DNA of 46,770 nt from Clostridiales bacterium (GTDB lineage Bacteria > Bacillota > Clostridia > Peptostreptococcales > Anaerovoracaceae). Both the position numbers and the translations under genes were made by a program. The notes under the pieces are model-generated. The model had not been told where the DNA came from, ran no database searches, and saw only the letters and a program-made list of their open reading frames with translations. The DNA is taken from positions 1 through 46,770 of the forward strand of contig WRJK01000010.1 in NCBI GenBank assembly GCA_009782285.1, given 5' to 3'. Position 1 is the first letter of the stretch. Each line of letters begins with the position of its first letter. Shown one piece after another: positions 40,016 to 46,770 of this stretch.

Positions 40016-40786
40016 TTAGTGTTGCGCTTTGAATTGAACCGGCTCAACAACCGGCGTGAGCAATTCCATGTGGTAATCGCCAAAATAATCGAGCAGCTCA
40101 CCCAGCAGCTGCGCAGTTTGGGGGATTCTGTCGTGGGCAAGCAGTACGACGCGGTCCGAATCGCCGACAGTGGTCACGGCATTGTTGAAAAGCACCGACG
40201 CGACAGGGTTTTTGACTGCGTCCTGAAGCGATGCGTTCCAGTCAAAAAACACAAAACCTGCTTCAGAGACCGCTTCCACGATTTCATCGTATGTCGCCTT
40301 GTCATAACCGTTTACGCTGCCGCCCGGAAAACGGACAACACGAGAGCGTACGCCAGCGATTTCATAAATTGCGTCATCAACGCGGCGCAGGTCGTCAATG
40401 AACGCGTCAGCAGAAGCGTATATTTCACGATAATTGTGCGTATAGCTGTGCAGGCCAATGGCATGCCCTTCATTGACGATGCGGAGAACTAAATCTGGGT
40501 AGCGGTCGGCAAATGCGCCAACGATAAAGAACGTAGCTTTAACCCCATATTCTTTCAATGTGTCAAGCACCATCGGCGTAACGCCTGGCGACGGGCCGTC
40601 GTCAAATGTCAAGTACATGACTTTACCAAAATCGCCGCTATCTGTGGGCGCACCGCTATTTGTAAGCTCAACGTCGGCATAGCTGACCGGCCCAGCAGGG
40701 GCGCCTCCCAATGCGTATTGCTGAACTTCGACAGCTGTCCTGTCATTATTGCTACTGTCCGAAATTGCTTCGCCTATAAATACCAT
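40016..40786 (-). CDS. Polysaccharide deacetylase (NodB-type), probably 5'-truncated
   Basis: 256 residues. Motif 1 MYLTFDDGPSPGVTP (general base and metal Asp), motif 2 GLHSYTHN (H-x3-H), motif 3 RFPGGS and later FFDWNASLQD and LLAHD are the standard NodB set, so the catalytic domain is complete and could act on peptidoglycan or other N-acetylated glycans. Such enzymes are exported, but no signal peptide or membrane anchor is present: the coding region starts at ATG 40786 without a ribosome binding site, inside another broken gene. The original N-terminus was evidently lost at a junction near 40775. Confidence 0.85.
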   Translation of the reverse strand: MVFIGEAISDSSNNDRTAVEVQQYALGGAPAGPVSYADVELTNSGAPTDSGDFGKVMYLTFDDGPSPGVTPMVLDTLKEYGVKATFFIVGAFADRYPDLVLRIVNEGHAIGLHSYTHNYREIYASADAFIDDLRRVDDAIYEIAGVRSRVVRFPGGSVNGYDKATYDEIVEAVSEAGFVFFDWNASLQDAVKNPVASVLFNNAVTTVGDSDRVVLLAHDRIPQTAQLLGELLDYFGDYHMELLTPVVEPVQFKAQH

Positions 40787-41315
40787 GTCTTATTTCTGTT
40801 TTGTTTTTGCAAAAATCGTTTATACAACCTCTTGTTTCTTCATGACAAAGGTCGTTCAACGAATATTCGTCTATTCCAAGTGCAATTGGAATTAGCGATT
40901 GTGCAATTTGATATACAAAAAATGATCTTATCGAAAATTCTGTTCCAAGCACCTCATAACCATAGCCTGATATTATTGATAATCCTTTGGAATCATGGGA
41001 AAACCAGTTATCATTAAGTCTTCGCATAGTCAAACATATTAAGGGATCAGAGAAGTTATATTTTTCTATTTCATTGTAAAAAGCTTTTACGTTAATTGTA
41101 TTTCCTCTCATTCCAAGCGGAAAACTGATTACGGAAAAGTGAAAATAATCTTGTGTTGAGTTAAGGCAATCTACCAGCGCGTTTTGTTCAAAAGCTTCAT
41201 CAAATTCGTCAAAGACAATTTTTATCTCCATTCGCTCTGTTATCCTTTCAATGCGTGGAATAATTATGCTATCGTTTGGCAAAATCTTACCATAATCGAG
41301 TACGCAAATCAACAT
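40752..41315 (-). pseudogene. Hypothetical protein with Cys/His C-terminus, 3'-truncated
   Basis: 187 codons from ATG 41315: VLDYGKILPNDSIIIPRIER, RMEIKIVFDEFDEAFEQNAL, then IPIALGIDEYSLNDLCHEET and RGCINDFCKNKTEIRHGI before an unrelated tail (YRRSNFGQ) that is really the start of the deacetylase sequence. The C..E...C..DFC.NK.(D/E)I..G pattern is seen at the ends of some hypothetical proteins and may continue to a second CxxC; here it is cut off. No clear ribosome binding site. Family not named. Confidence 0.5.
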
Positions 41316-41402
41316 TAAAATTGTAAAATTTATATAAATTAAAAGTTTCGCAATACGCCGGACTATAGAAAACGCTTAAACACGTGATTGAATTGATTAA
41401 AC

Positions 41403-41419
41403 CCCCGGCTATGCCGGGG
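41403..41419 (+). other. Hairpin of an IS200/IS605 left end
   Basis: CCCCGGC-TAT-GCCGGGG, about 100 bp before tnpA. IS200/IS605 elements carry an imperfect hairpin of this kind near each end, used by TnpA for single-strand transposition. No matching right end is visible because the element is truncated at 41776. Confidence 0.55.
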
Positions 41420-41521
41420 AGAACGGAATAAGCAGAGGCGGGCATACTGAAAAAAACGCCTCATATGGTAAAATGATTTTGGTGTCGCAAACCGAAATCA
41501 TAACCATAGGAGGCGGTTCAT

Positions 41522-41776
41522 ATGAACGATTCAAGTTTATCACACACAAGGTGGAATTGCCAATACCACATCGTCTTCATTCCTAAGTACAGAAGGAAGA
41601 CGATGTACGGCAGCGTAAAGGAGGAAGTTCGCGAAATACTGCGTACTTTGTGCAAATACAAAAAAGTTGAGATAACTGCGGGGGCGGTTTGCTCCGACCA
41701 TGTGCATTTGTGCCTAAGCATTCCGCCCAAGCTGGCGGTGTCGGAATTCATGGGGTATTTTTATGGAAGGTTTTGA
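41522..41776 (+). pseudogene. IS200/IS605 tnpA, C-terminally truncated
   Basis: 84 residues from ATG 41522 (AGGAGG upstream): LSHTRWNCQYHIVFIPKYRR, KTMYGSVKEEVREI, then AGAVCSDHVHLCLSIPPKLA and VSEFMGYFYGRF. The HUH motif (DHVH) is intact but the protein ends at about 60 percent of the usual ~150 residues, before the catalytic Tyr helix, exactly where the 38-bp direct repeat begins. Inactive. Confidence 0.9.
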
Positions 41777-41813
41777 TTTATAGAAAGCAATGCTCAAGCA
41801 CCTTGAAAATTCA
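41776..41813. repeat. 38-bp direct repeat, copy 2
   Basis: Identical to 37331-37368. It begins within the last codon of the tnpA fragment. Confidence 0.9.
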
Positions 41814-41883
41814 ATATCCCCAGCATTGTTTCTTTCCATAAATCTTTAGGCTTGAAATATTTCAATTCAACATGGATTTTCAT
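41794..41883 (-). pseudogene. Short coding-like stub
   Basis: A 29-codon frame reads MKIHVELKYFKPKDLWKETM then LGILNFQGA; it looks like the start or interior of a broken gene ending inside the 38-bp repeat. Not recognised. Confidence 0.2.
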
Positions 41884-41902
41884 GGCACGGAACTACTCTT
41901 AA

Positions 41903-43240
41903 CTACGTGTGGGTGTTAGCAGTGAAAACCAGCTTCTTTCTGCCTAGCCAAGAATAGGCGTCGCCAATCTCAGGGAGGCTTTCGATCAAGAGCGGCAGCG
42001 AGCGCTTGCGGTTCATTTTGACAGTAATTTCTTTCTCGCCTACTACGACGTCCCCGAAGTTGTCGATGAACGAGTCGAAAAGAGTCTGCGCCTTCTTGTG
42101 GGAATAGCCAGGCAGTTCCAAAGCAAGCAGCCGGTAAAGGTTGTGCGCAAGAATGGTCATCGTCAGGTCGAAATCGACCTTCACCACGATGCCGGAGCTG
42201 TTCCTGTTCAAATGGAAAAAATATGTCTGCTCCGATATTTCGGTTTCGACCAGCCACCGTTTCGCGTATTTGCGGACAAGGTCCTCAACCTTGATGCCGA
42301 AGTCGTTGGTGAGGATCGTGGCCGGGCTGTCGCCCCTCCCCTTGACGAACACCTGCCGCAGCTGCCCGTCCCCGTACCGTGCGTTTGTTGTCGTGCTTTC
42401 GCTGCACTCCACGCACCGCGACTTGTGGTTGGCCTTTTCGACCTTCACCGTCTTCCACTGGCCTTGCGGGACCTTCTGGATTTTCTCGTTCAAGTTTTTG
42501 CTCTTCCTCTGGATTGTCACGAACTTGACGCCTTCCTTGTCGATGCGCCCCAAGTTTTCAAGCGTCGTGAACTTGCTGTCGAAGACCACCCAGCGGGCCT
42601 CCCGCCCCGCCGCCTCCCGGTAGAAGTCGAGGAACTCCAGGACCACGCAGTCCTGGTTGTCGTGTTTCACGGTGGCGTCCCCGTAGCAGAGGATGCCGGT
42701 GTCGGGGTCCTGGGCCAGCGCGGCCTGGATGGAAATCAGCGCTTTGGAGCGCTTGCCCGGCCAGTTGTTCTCGAACGGGTCCCCGTCCCCCCAGTACGGT
42801 ATTGCGGTGAAGTCGAGGTTCGCAGTGTCCGAAAGGAGGCCGCAGCCTGCGAACAGCCGCCCCAGGGATTTCAGGAAGGCGGCGTTGTCCTCCCTCTTGA
42901 CTGCGTCGGAGTACGCGCTGTACCACGTCGTCTTTGGGAGGGCGTTCAGCCCTGCGAACATGCCCAGCCCACGGTCCATGCACCACCCGTCGTCCTGCCC
43001 GCAGCGCTGCACGTTCGACAGCTTGAGGGCGAGGAACGCAAGGACGGAGCTCAGCTTCCCTATCCGCCTCGTCCCGGGGTAGGCGGACTTTTCTATCGCC
43101 TCGTCTATGCCGTAGGCTTTTATTATCGGCAGGAAGCACAGCACGCCCACGCCTTTGGAGGCGAACTTTTCCGTTTCCTTGAAGTTGTGCGCCTTGGACA
43201 CGGGCGCCTGCAGGACGCCCGCGTACCCGCTGCTGCCCAT
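41903..43240 (-). CDS. IS4/IS1380-type DDE transposase
   Basis: About 445 residues if ATG 43240 is the start (AGGAG just upstream); the frame stays open further to 43381, but that part is integrase DNA. Motifs: N-terminal VGVLCFLPIIKAYGIDEAIE, catalytic Asp in NLDFTAIPYWGDGDPFEN, second Asp in WVVFDSKFTTLENLGRI, and the Y-R-E/E-K-like end YAKRWLVETEISEQTYFF, then a hydrophobic C-terminus (TILAHNLYRLLALELPGYSH). The gene is clearly more GC-rich than its surroundings, a sign of recent arrival. Its right end interrupts an integrase gene near 43350. Terminal inverted repeats could not be picked out by eye. Confidence 0.88.
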   Translation of the reverse strand: MGSSGYAGVLQAPVSKAHNFKETEKFASKGVGVLCFLPIIKAYGIDEAIEKSAYPGTRRIGKLSSVLAFLALKLSNVQRCGQDDGWCMDRGLGMFAGLNALPKTTWYSAYSDAVKREDNAAFLKSLGRLFAGCGLLSDTANLDFTAIPYWGDGDPFENNWPGKRSKALISIQAALAQDPDTGILCYGDATVKHDNQDCVVLEFLDFYREAAGREARWVVFDSKFTTLENLGRIDKEGVKFVTIQRKSKNLNEKIQKVPQGQWKTVKVEKANHKSRCVECSESTTTNARYGDGQLRQVFVKGRGDSPATILTNDFGIKVEDLVRKYAKRWLVETEISEQTYFFHLNRNSSGIVVKVDFDLTMTILAHNLYRLLALELPGYSHKKAQTLFDSFIDNFGDVVVGEKEITVKMNRKRSLPLLIESLPEIGDAYSWLGRKKLVFTANTHT

Positions 43241-43328
43241 CAGCTCCTGCTTCTCCCTTAAGCTCAGCACGGCGCCCGCCAGCTCGCCGCCCCGGTCCAG
43301 CTTTTTCCTGCCAGGATCCCCTGTGACG

Positions 43329-43640
43329 TCAGATAGTCCATAAAGTAGGCAGACTGCTGCCGTGCAATTGAAAATCGCCAATCATACGTATGACGCGCAA
43401 TTCCTGTGTCTGCGCTTGGTTGAGGGCTCTGCCAAAATCCTCCTGTTCAATGCCAAAGTGTTTGTAGATAAAGTCAATGCCAAGATGCTCTGAAAAGCAT
43501 TGTTCGCCACGCTCATGGGCAAAGTCCATAAGCTTTCGCCAGCGGTTACGGTAGAATTTCATGGTTCCTTCCGTGTAACCAAGGCGTACCAGTTCCTGCT
43601 CCAGCTCCAGTAACAGAGTGGATAACGGTTTCTGCTGCAT
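43329..43640 (-). pseudogene. Tyrosine recombinase/integrase, N-terminal fragment
   Basis: From ATG 43640 (GGAGGTAATC upstream) the frame gives LELEQELVRLGYTEGTMKFY, RNRWRKLMDFAHERGEQ and NQAQTQELRVIRMIGDFQLH, the SAM-like core-binding domain of phage/transposon integrases. True homology ends near 43350, where the transposon DNA starts; the last dozen residues are read from the insertion. The catalytic domain (R..HxxR..Y) is absent from the window. Confidence 0.75.
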
Positions 43641-43696
43641 AAGATTACCTCCGATTTTGATATTTCGAGATTTCTCTCGTTAATATCATAATCGAA

Positions 43697-43764
43697 GACT
43701 ATGCAAAGAATATAGTGTATGGGTACCATATAATCAGGCTGTTTTATATTTTCTTTGCATAGTC
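43697..43764. promoter_or_regulatory. Inverted repeat upstream of the integrase
   Basis: Perfect 14-bp arms GACTATGCAAAGAA and complement at 43697-43710 and 43751-43764, 40 bp apart. It lies between the integrase start and the truncated intron. It could be a recombinase site or a mobile-element end; a second, imperfect palindrome (GATATTTCGAGA...TCTCGTTAATATC) is at 43658-43686. Confidence 0.5.
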
Positions 43765-43782
43765 ACTTTATCTGCATAAGGC

Positions 43783-44436
43783 GGGCAGATATCGCCTGTG
43801 CTGGCGAACGTGTACCTGCACTACGTACTCGACCTATGGTATGAAAAGGTGCTGCGGAAGCAGTGCAAGGGCGAAGTGCACTACGTGCGGTACGCTGACG
43901 ATTTCCTGCTGATGTTTCAATATGAAAACGAGGCACAGAGGGTGATGGCGGCGCTCAAGGAACGGCTCGGCAAATTCGGGCTGGAAGCGGCAGAAGACAA
44001 GACGCGGATTCTTCCAATCGGGCGATTCAAAGGAACAAAAGAGGACTTCGACTTTCTGGGTTTTACATTCTTCAACACGAAAACGCGCGGGGGCAAATAC
44101 AGGCTTGGCGTGCGGACGAGCAAGAAGAAGCTGAAAGCCAAGAAGCAAGAAGCCAAAGCGTGGCTGCATGACAATATGCATAAGCCAGTCGGCGAGACCA
44201 TGAAGCGAATACAGCTGTCGCTTCATGGGCATTTCAATTACTACAGGGTCAACGGAAATTTGAAGCAGATATACAATTTCTGGAAATATGTCAAGTTCGA
44301 ATACTACAAGGTGCTAAATAAAAGACACCAAAAGCGCAGTATGAGGTACTCAGACAATCTAAGAATTTGGAAATTCTACGTTAAAGAGCCGCACCTAACG
44401 AAAGACATCTGGAACTGGCAACCGAAGTTGATTTGA
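43783..44436 (+). pseudogene. ltrA: Group II intron reverse transcriptase/maturase, 5'-truncated
   Basis: The reading frame begins abruptly after a TAA with GGQISPVLANVYLHYVLDLW, RT motif 4, then YVRYADDFLLMF (catalytic YADD), DFLGFTF and a C-terminal maturase part (SLHGHFNYYRVNGNLKQIYN) ending QPKLI. RT motifs 0-3, about 200 residues, are missing. It is followed at once by intron domain V. The first ATG-like codon (CTG/43798) has no ribosome binding site, so it is a fragment. Confidence 0.92.
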
Positions 44437-44437
44437 A

Positions 44438-44542
44438 GAGCCGTATGCGGGAAAACTGCACGTGCGGTTCTGTGAGGGGCAGTAGGCAAGCCTTTCACGA
44501 GAATAAATATCTCGAAAGGAGTGTCGAGACTGTCTACTCGAC
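44438..44542 (+). ncRNA. Group II intron domains V and VI (3' end)
   Basis: 44438-44470 folds as domain V: GAGCCGTATGCGGG, short AAAA loop, CTGCACGTGCGGTTC, matching the bacterial pattern GAGCCGTATGC...GTACGGTTC. TGTGAGGGG follows, then a longer stem (TTTCACGAGA...TCTCGAAAGG) and CTACTCGAC, the usual intron 3' terminus near 44542. Self-splicing is impossible without the 5' domains. Confidence 0.85.
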
Positions 44543-44551
44543 TGATCCAAC

Positions 44552-44779
44552 ATGTCTGATGAAACGACAAATATCAATATCCGCATGGATAAAGCCTTAA
44601 AAGCGCAAGCCGAAAGCCTTTTGTCAGAATTGGGAATGAACATGACAACGGCATTCAACATTTTTTTGCGTCAGACAGTGAGGGAACGAGCCATACCGTT
44701 TCAAATTGCGCTAGAAAAGGCGAACAACGAAGCGGAGCGAGCCACCGACAAGCACCATGCCGTTACTGGACGAGAGTGA
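44552..44779 (+). CDS. dinJ: RelB/DinJ-family antitoxin
   Basis: 75 residues: MSDETTNINIRMDKALKAQA, ESLLSELGMNMTTAFNIFLR, QTVRERAIPFQIALEKANNE. The ribbon-helix-helix pattern (INIRMDK.LK..AE.L...LG.....A...F) is diagnostic. The tail (AERATDKHHAVTGRE) differs from normal DinJ ends, and the frame overlaps the PIN fragment, so a deletion probably fused the two. The start codon follows the intron's 3' end by only nine bases and has no ribosome binding site of its own, so expression is doubtful. Confidence 0.85.
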   Translation: MSDETTNINIRMDKALKAQAESLLSELGMNMTTAFNIFLRQTVRERAIPFQIALEKANNEAERATDKHHAVTGRE

Positions 44780-44924
44780 TCGCATTTTCTACGATACCGC
44801 ACATGAGAGCGGAGCAATCCTTGTAACAGGGAACACGAAGCACTATCCCGCCGAAGATTTTATTAAGACCCCAAGTGAGTTTTTAGATATGCTGGCAGAG
44901 GGTCGCTCGGGATTTCTTCTGTAA
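44757..44924 (+). pseudogene. PIN-domain toxin, C-terminal fragment
   Basis: The frame reads MPLLDESDRIFYDTAHESGA, ILVTGNTKHYPAEDFIKTPS and EFLDMLAEG. LPDE.D..FY..A....A.LVTGN.KH.P....I.TP.EFL is the last third of COG1569-type PIN toxins, which partner antitoxins of this sort. The N-terminal catalytic Asp and Glu are missing; the ATG is an internal Met-like position after the junction with dinJ. Confidence 0.75.
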
Positions 44925-45094
44925 AGTATGAATTTGTCAGCCAGTTCAACACTGACTATTTTGACGTTTCGGACGAGTGGACGGGGGAACACAGCATTAC
45001 TGGTGGTTGCGTGGGCTGTTTCAACGGCAACCCCAAGTTTTGGACCATATTTTCCCTCTTGACAAAGGCAGAGGCAGATGGTACCATAGAATAA
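44921..45094 (+). pseudogene. Orphan C-terminal coding fragment
   Basis: An open frame without start reads VKYEFVSQFNTDYFDVSDEW, TGEHSITGGCVGCFNGNPKF and WTIFSLLTKAEADGTIE to a TAA. It looks coding but matches nothing I know. The promoter of the fatty-acid operon lies within its last codons. Confidence 0.3.
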
Positions 45095-45117
45095 AATAAT
45101 TAGTTAGTAAAACTAAT
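45059..45117 (+). promoter_or_regulatory. Promoter and operator of the fab operon
   Basis: TTGACA (45059-45064), 17-bp spacer, TACCAT (45082-45087). Just downstream, ATTAGTT-AGTAA-AACTAAT (45099-45117) is a perfect inverted repeat suited to the MarR-type regulator encoded next. Confidence 0.65.
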
Positions 45118-45139
45118 AAAACAAAGAAAGGCTGCTGTT

Positions 45140-45592
45140 GTGGACAATTTCGAAAAGAGTTTAAACCAAGTGCTGGTGGACACTTTCAACAGCATCCTGA
45201 AATACGAGGAAACCTCGCTCAAGAATATGTTAAATGTTCCAATTACCATAACAGAGACGCACATGATCGAAGCGATCGGCAAACAGGAAAACGAGGGGGC
45301 CACTGTCAGCACGATTGCCTCCCTGCTGGGCATTGCAATGCCGACTGCGACGGTAGCCGTCAAAAAGCTGGAACGAAAAGGTTTCATAAAAAAAACACCC
45401 TGCGAAAAAGACGGGCGCAGAGCGATTGTCGTTTTAACGGACACGGGCAAAAAAATTGACAAAGCGCATCGCCTGTTTCACGAAAAAATGGTCAGGAACA
45501 TCAGCAGGCAGTACTCTGACGCAGAAAAGGAAGTGCTGCTAAAAGCGATAGCAACACTAAGCGGGTTTTTCAAAGCAAAGGCAGAATTATGA
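45140..45592 (+). CDS. MarR-family regulator of fatty-acid genes (FabT-like)
   Basis: 150 residues from GTG 45140 (AAAGG eight bases upstream). The winged-helix core reads EGATVSTIASLLGIAMPTAT, VAVKKLERKGFIKKTPCEKD, GRRAIVVLTDTGKK, the normal MarR layout with the D-x-R wing. Position immediately before fabH and fabK, overlapping the fabH start by four bases, matches the FabT-type repressors of Firmicutes that adjust fatty-acid synthesis. An inverted repeat in the leader is a plausible binding site. Confidence 0.9.
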   Translation: MDNFEKSLNQVLVDTFNSILKYEETSLKNMLNVPITITETHMIEAIGKQENEGATVSTIASLLGIAMPTATVAVKKLERKGFIKKTPCEKDGRRAIVVLTDTGKKIDKAHRLFHEKMVRNISRQYSDAEKEVLLKAIATLSGFFKAKAEL

Positions 45593-46560
45593 ACGGTATG
45601 AACATGAGCTTGAAAATAATCGGCACAGGCAAGGGGATTCCGGCAAGGCACGTCTCAAACAAAGACCTCGCAAGTTTTTTTGACGTAGATGATGACTGGA
45701 TAGTGTCGCGGACGGGCATCAAGAAAAGGCATATCTGCACGGACGAAACCATAACAGACCTGTCGGCCGCTGCTGCCCTGCAGGCTATTGAAAAGTCAGG
45801 TTTGACGCCAAGCGGCATTGACCTGATCATTTGTTCTACTATTGGAGGCGATTTCCGCACACCATCCCTGGCTTGTTGCGTACTGGGGCGCATCGGCGCC
45901 AAATGCCCCGCGTTTGACATCAATGCAGCTTGCACAGGGTTCATTTATGCGCTTAAGGTAGCATCAGGTTTTTTGAGCGCAGGCGATGCAAAAAACATAC
46001 TAATCGTGTCCGCCGAGATGATGTCCGCGCAAGTGGACTGGAACGACCGCAGCACCAGTGTGCTGTTCGGGGACGGCGCCGCTGCCTGCGTAGTGGCAAA
46101 TGGAGGCGCACTCAGGTACATCAACCTGCTGGCAACGGAAAACACATCCATCCTCAACATTCCTGTCGATACCGGGAACAGCCCTTTTGTCAGCAGAAAA
46201 AGGGAGCGTGGCTATGTGCAGATGCAAGGGCGGGAAATATTCAAATTCGCAGTGAACACGGTAGAAAACGAAATAAAGCATGCGCTCAACGCGCTAAAAA
46301 TGCCCCTTGAACAAATCAACTGGTTCATATTGCACCAAGCGAACAGGAGGATAATTGACTCCGTCAGGACGAAGCTGCATCAGCCACAGGAAAAATTCCC
46401 TGTCAACATTGACCGGTACGGCAACCTGTCTTCGGTCTCCATCCCCCTTTTGCTGTTTGAGATGCAAGAAGAATGCAAGATAAAACCAGGCGACACCCTT
46501 TTCCTTGCTGCCTTCGGCGCAGGCCTTACTGCCGGCAGCTGCGTGGTGGTTTGGGAATGA
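45589..46560 (+). CDS. fabH: Beta-ketoacyl-ACP synthase III
   Basis: 323 residues. It condenses acetyl-CoA or a branched acyl-CoA with malonyl-ACP to start fatty-acid synthesis. The catalytic triad is visible: Cys115 in INAACTGFIYAL, His249 in FILHQANRRI and Asn279 in RYGNLSSVS. WIVSRTGIKKRHI and LFGDGAAACVV are also typical. ATG 45589 overlaps the MarR stop (TTATGA) with AAAGG upstream, so the two genes are translationally coupled. Confidence 0.97.
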   Translation: MNGMNMSLKIIGTGKGIPARHVSNKDLASFFDVDDDWIVSRTGIKKRHICTDETITDLSAAAALQAIEKSGLTPSGIDLIICSTIGGDFRTPSLACCVLGRIGAKCPAFDINAACTGFIYALKVASGFLSAGDAKNILIVSAEMMSAQVDWNDRSTSVLFGDGAAACVVANGGALRYINLLATENTSILNIPVDTGNSPFVSRKRERGYVQMQGREIFKFAVNTVENEIKHALNALKMPLEQINWFILHQANRRIIDSVRTKLHQPQEKFPVNIDRYGNLSSVSIPLLLFEMQEECKIKPGDTLFLAAFGAGLTAGSCVVVWE

Positions 46561-46599
46561 CCCCATACAAAAAACTAGAATTGCAGGAGCTTGAAATTT

Positions 46600-46770
46600 A
46601 TGATTAAGACACCTATTTGCGAACTTATCGGCATACGGCACCCCGTTTTTCAGGGCGGCATGGCATGGGTTTCCGATGCAGAATTGGCAGCTGCGGTATC
46701 AAACGCAGGCGGGCTTGGCATAATCGCGGCAGGGAACGCCCCGGCGGAATATGTAGCTGAACAGGGAAAA
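46600..46770 (+). CDS. fabK: Enoyl-ACP reductase II / nitronate monooxygenase-like, 5' part only
   Basis: 57 codons before the right edge: IKTPICELIGIRHPVFQGGM, AWVSDAELAAAVSNAGGLGI and IAAGNAPAEYVAE. The P.FQGGM.WV....LA.AVS.AGGLG.I..G opening is that of FabK, the FMN enoyl-ACP reductase that ends each elongation cycle, and of related nitronate monooxygenases. Location after fabH favours FabK. AGGAG stands ten bases before ATG 46600. Confidence 0.88.
   Translation, partial: MIKTPICELIGIRHPVFQGGMAWVSDAELAAAVSNAGGLGIIAAGNAPAEYVAEQGK

Noticed and set aside
43329-43381. Transposase start at 43381
   Set aside because: The first ~20 residues would be translated from integrase DNA; the start at 43240 has a ribosome binding site within the element.
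1-46770. tRNA or rRNA genes
   Set aside because: I noticed no cloverleaf with a GGTTCGA-type T-loop context and no ribosomal RNA sequence; a covariance-model scan would settle it.

Overview
The window reads as chromosomal DNA of a Firmicute, most likely a member of the Clostridia. Strong GGAGG-type ribosome binding sites, TTG and GTG starts, TTGACA-N17-TATAAT promoters, a 585-residue pyruvate kinase with the C-terminal extension typical of Firmicutes, and a MarR-fabH-fabK fatty-acid gene order all point that way. The species cannot be named from the sequence. Most of the window is accessory DNA: conserved genes (pyk, the TetR/ABC efflux operon, the fab operon) lie between defence-like genes, decayed toxin-antitoxin modules, transposon and intron fragments, and large low-complexity repeats.

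Layout. 1-4.6 kb (minus strand): a gliding-type ABC transporter (GldG-like, permease, ATPase) coupled to an AlbA-type regulator that carries nine and a half 42-bp repeats and a duplicated winged helix. 4.6-7.2 kb: an AAA+ ATPase with its own palindromic operator, and a GT2-GtrA glycosyltransferase. 7.3-11.2 kb: a 1283-residue protein joining metallophosphoesterase, NACHT, WD40 and a second AAA ATPase, downstream of a broken MNT-HEPN pair. 11.7-14.2 kb: a broken AAA-ATPase gene with a metallo-beta-lactamase-fold gene sitting in it, a four-helix membrane protein and a YgjP-type metalloprotease. 14.3-17.3 kb: an acyltransferase remnant running into about 950 bp of heptamer repeat that stops at the ribosome binding site of pyk. 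17.6-23.1 kb: an XRE regulator, then a TetR-controlled MacAB-like efflux operon. 23.1-26.6 kb: HicB, a second AAA ATPase, a nucleotidyltransferase-type two-gene module, and a toxin-antitoxin pair whose toxin reading frame holds an amber codon.

26.7-34.5 kb is the most interesting block: eight plus-strand genes, tightly packed, containing three paralogues of a family I do not recognise (one fused to a helical N-terminus and a PASTA domain), a coiled-coil protein, a very basic repeat protein, two TPR proteins and an amidase-like protein with a cysteine-rich insertion and a ~385-residue alanine-rich tail. It has the look of a multi-protein assembly with an effector or wall-processing enzyme at the end. 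The function is not known to me. A third AAA-type ATPase meets it tail to tail with no gap.

35.6-45.1 kb is a graveyard: IS200/IS605 tnpA fragments, a 38-bp direct repeat, remnants of a cytosine methyltransferase and its restriction enzyme, a truncated PARG-like gene, a fourth AAA ATPase with a perfect 34-bp palindrome, a deacetylase fused at its start to another broken gene, an IS4-type transposase inserted in an integrase gene, a 5'-truncated group II intron next to a dinJ antitoxin and a PIN toxin fragment. The window ends in the fatty-acid synthesis operon (MarR regulator, fabH, start of fabK).

A recurring theme is that the solitary AAA ATPases and the nucleotidyltransferase module each have a sigma-A promoter in which a different perfect inverted repeat overlaps or flanks the -10 region, implying self-regulation.
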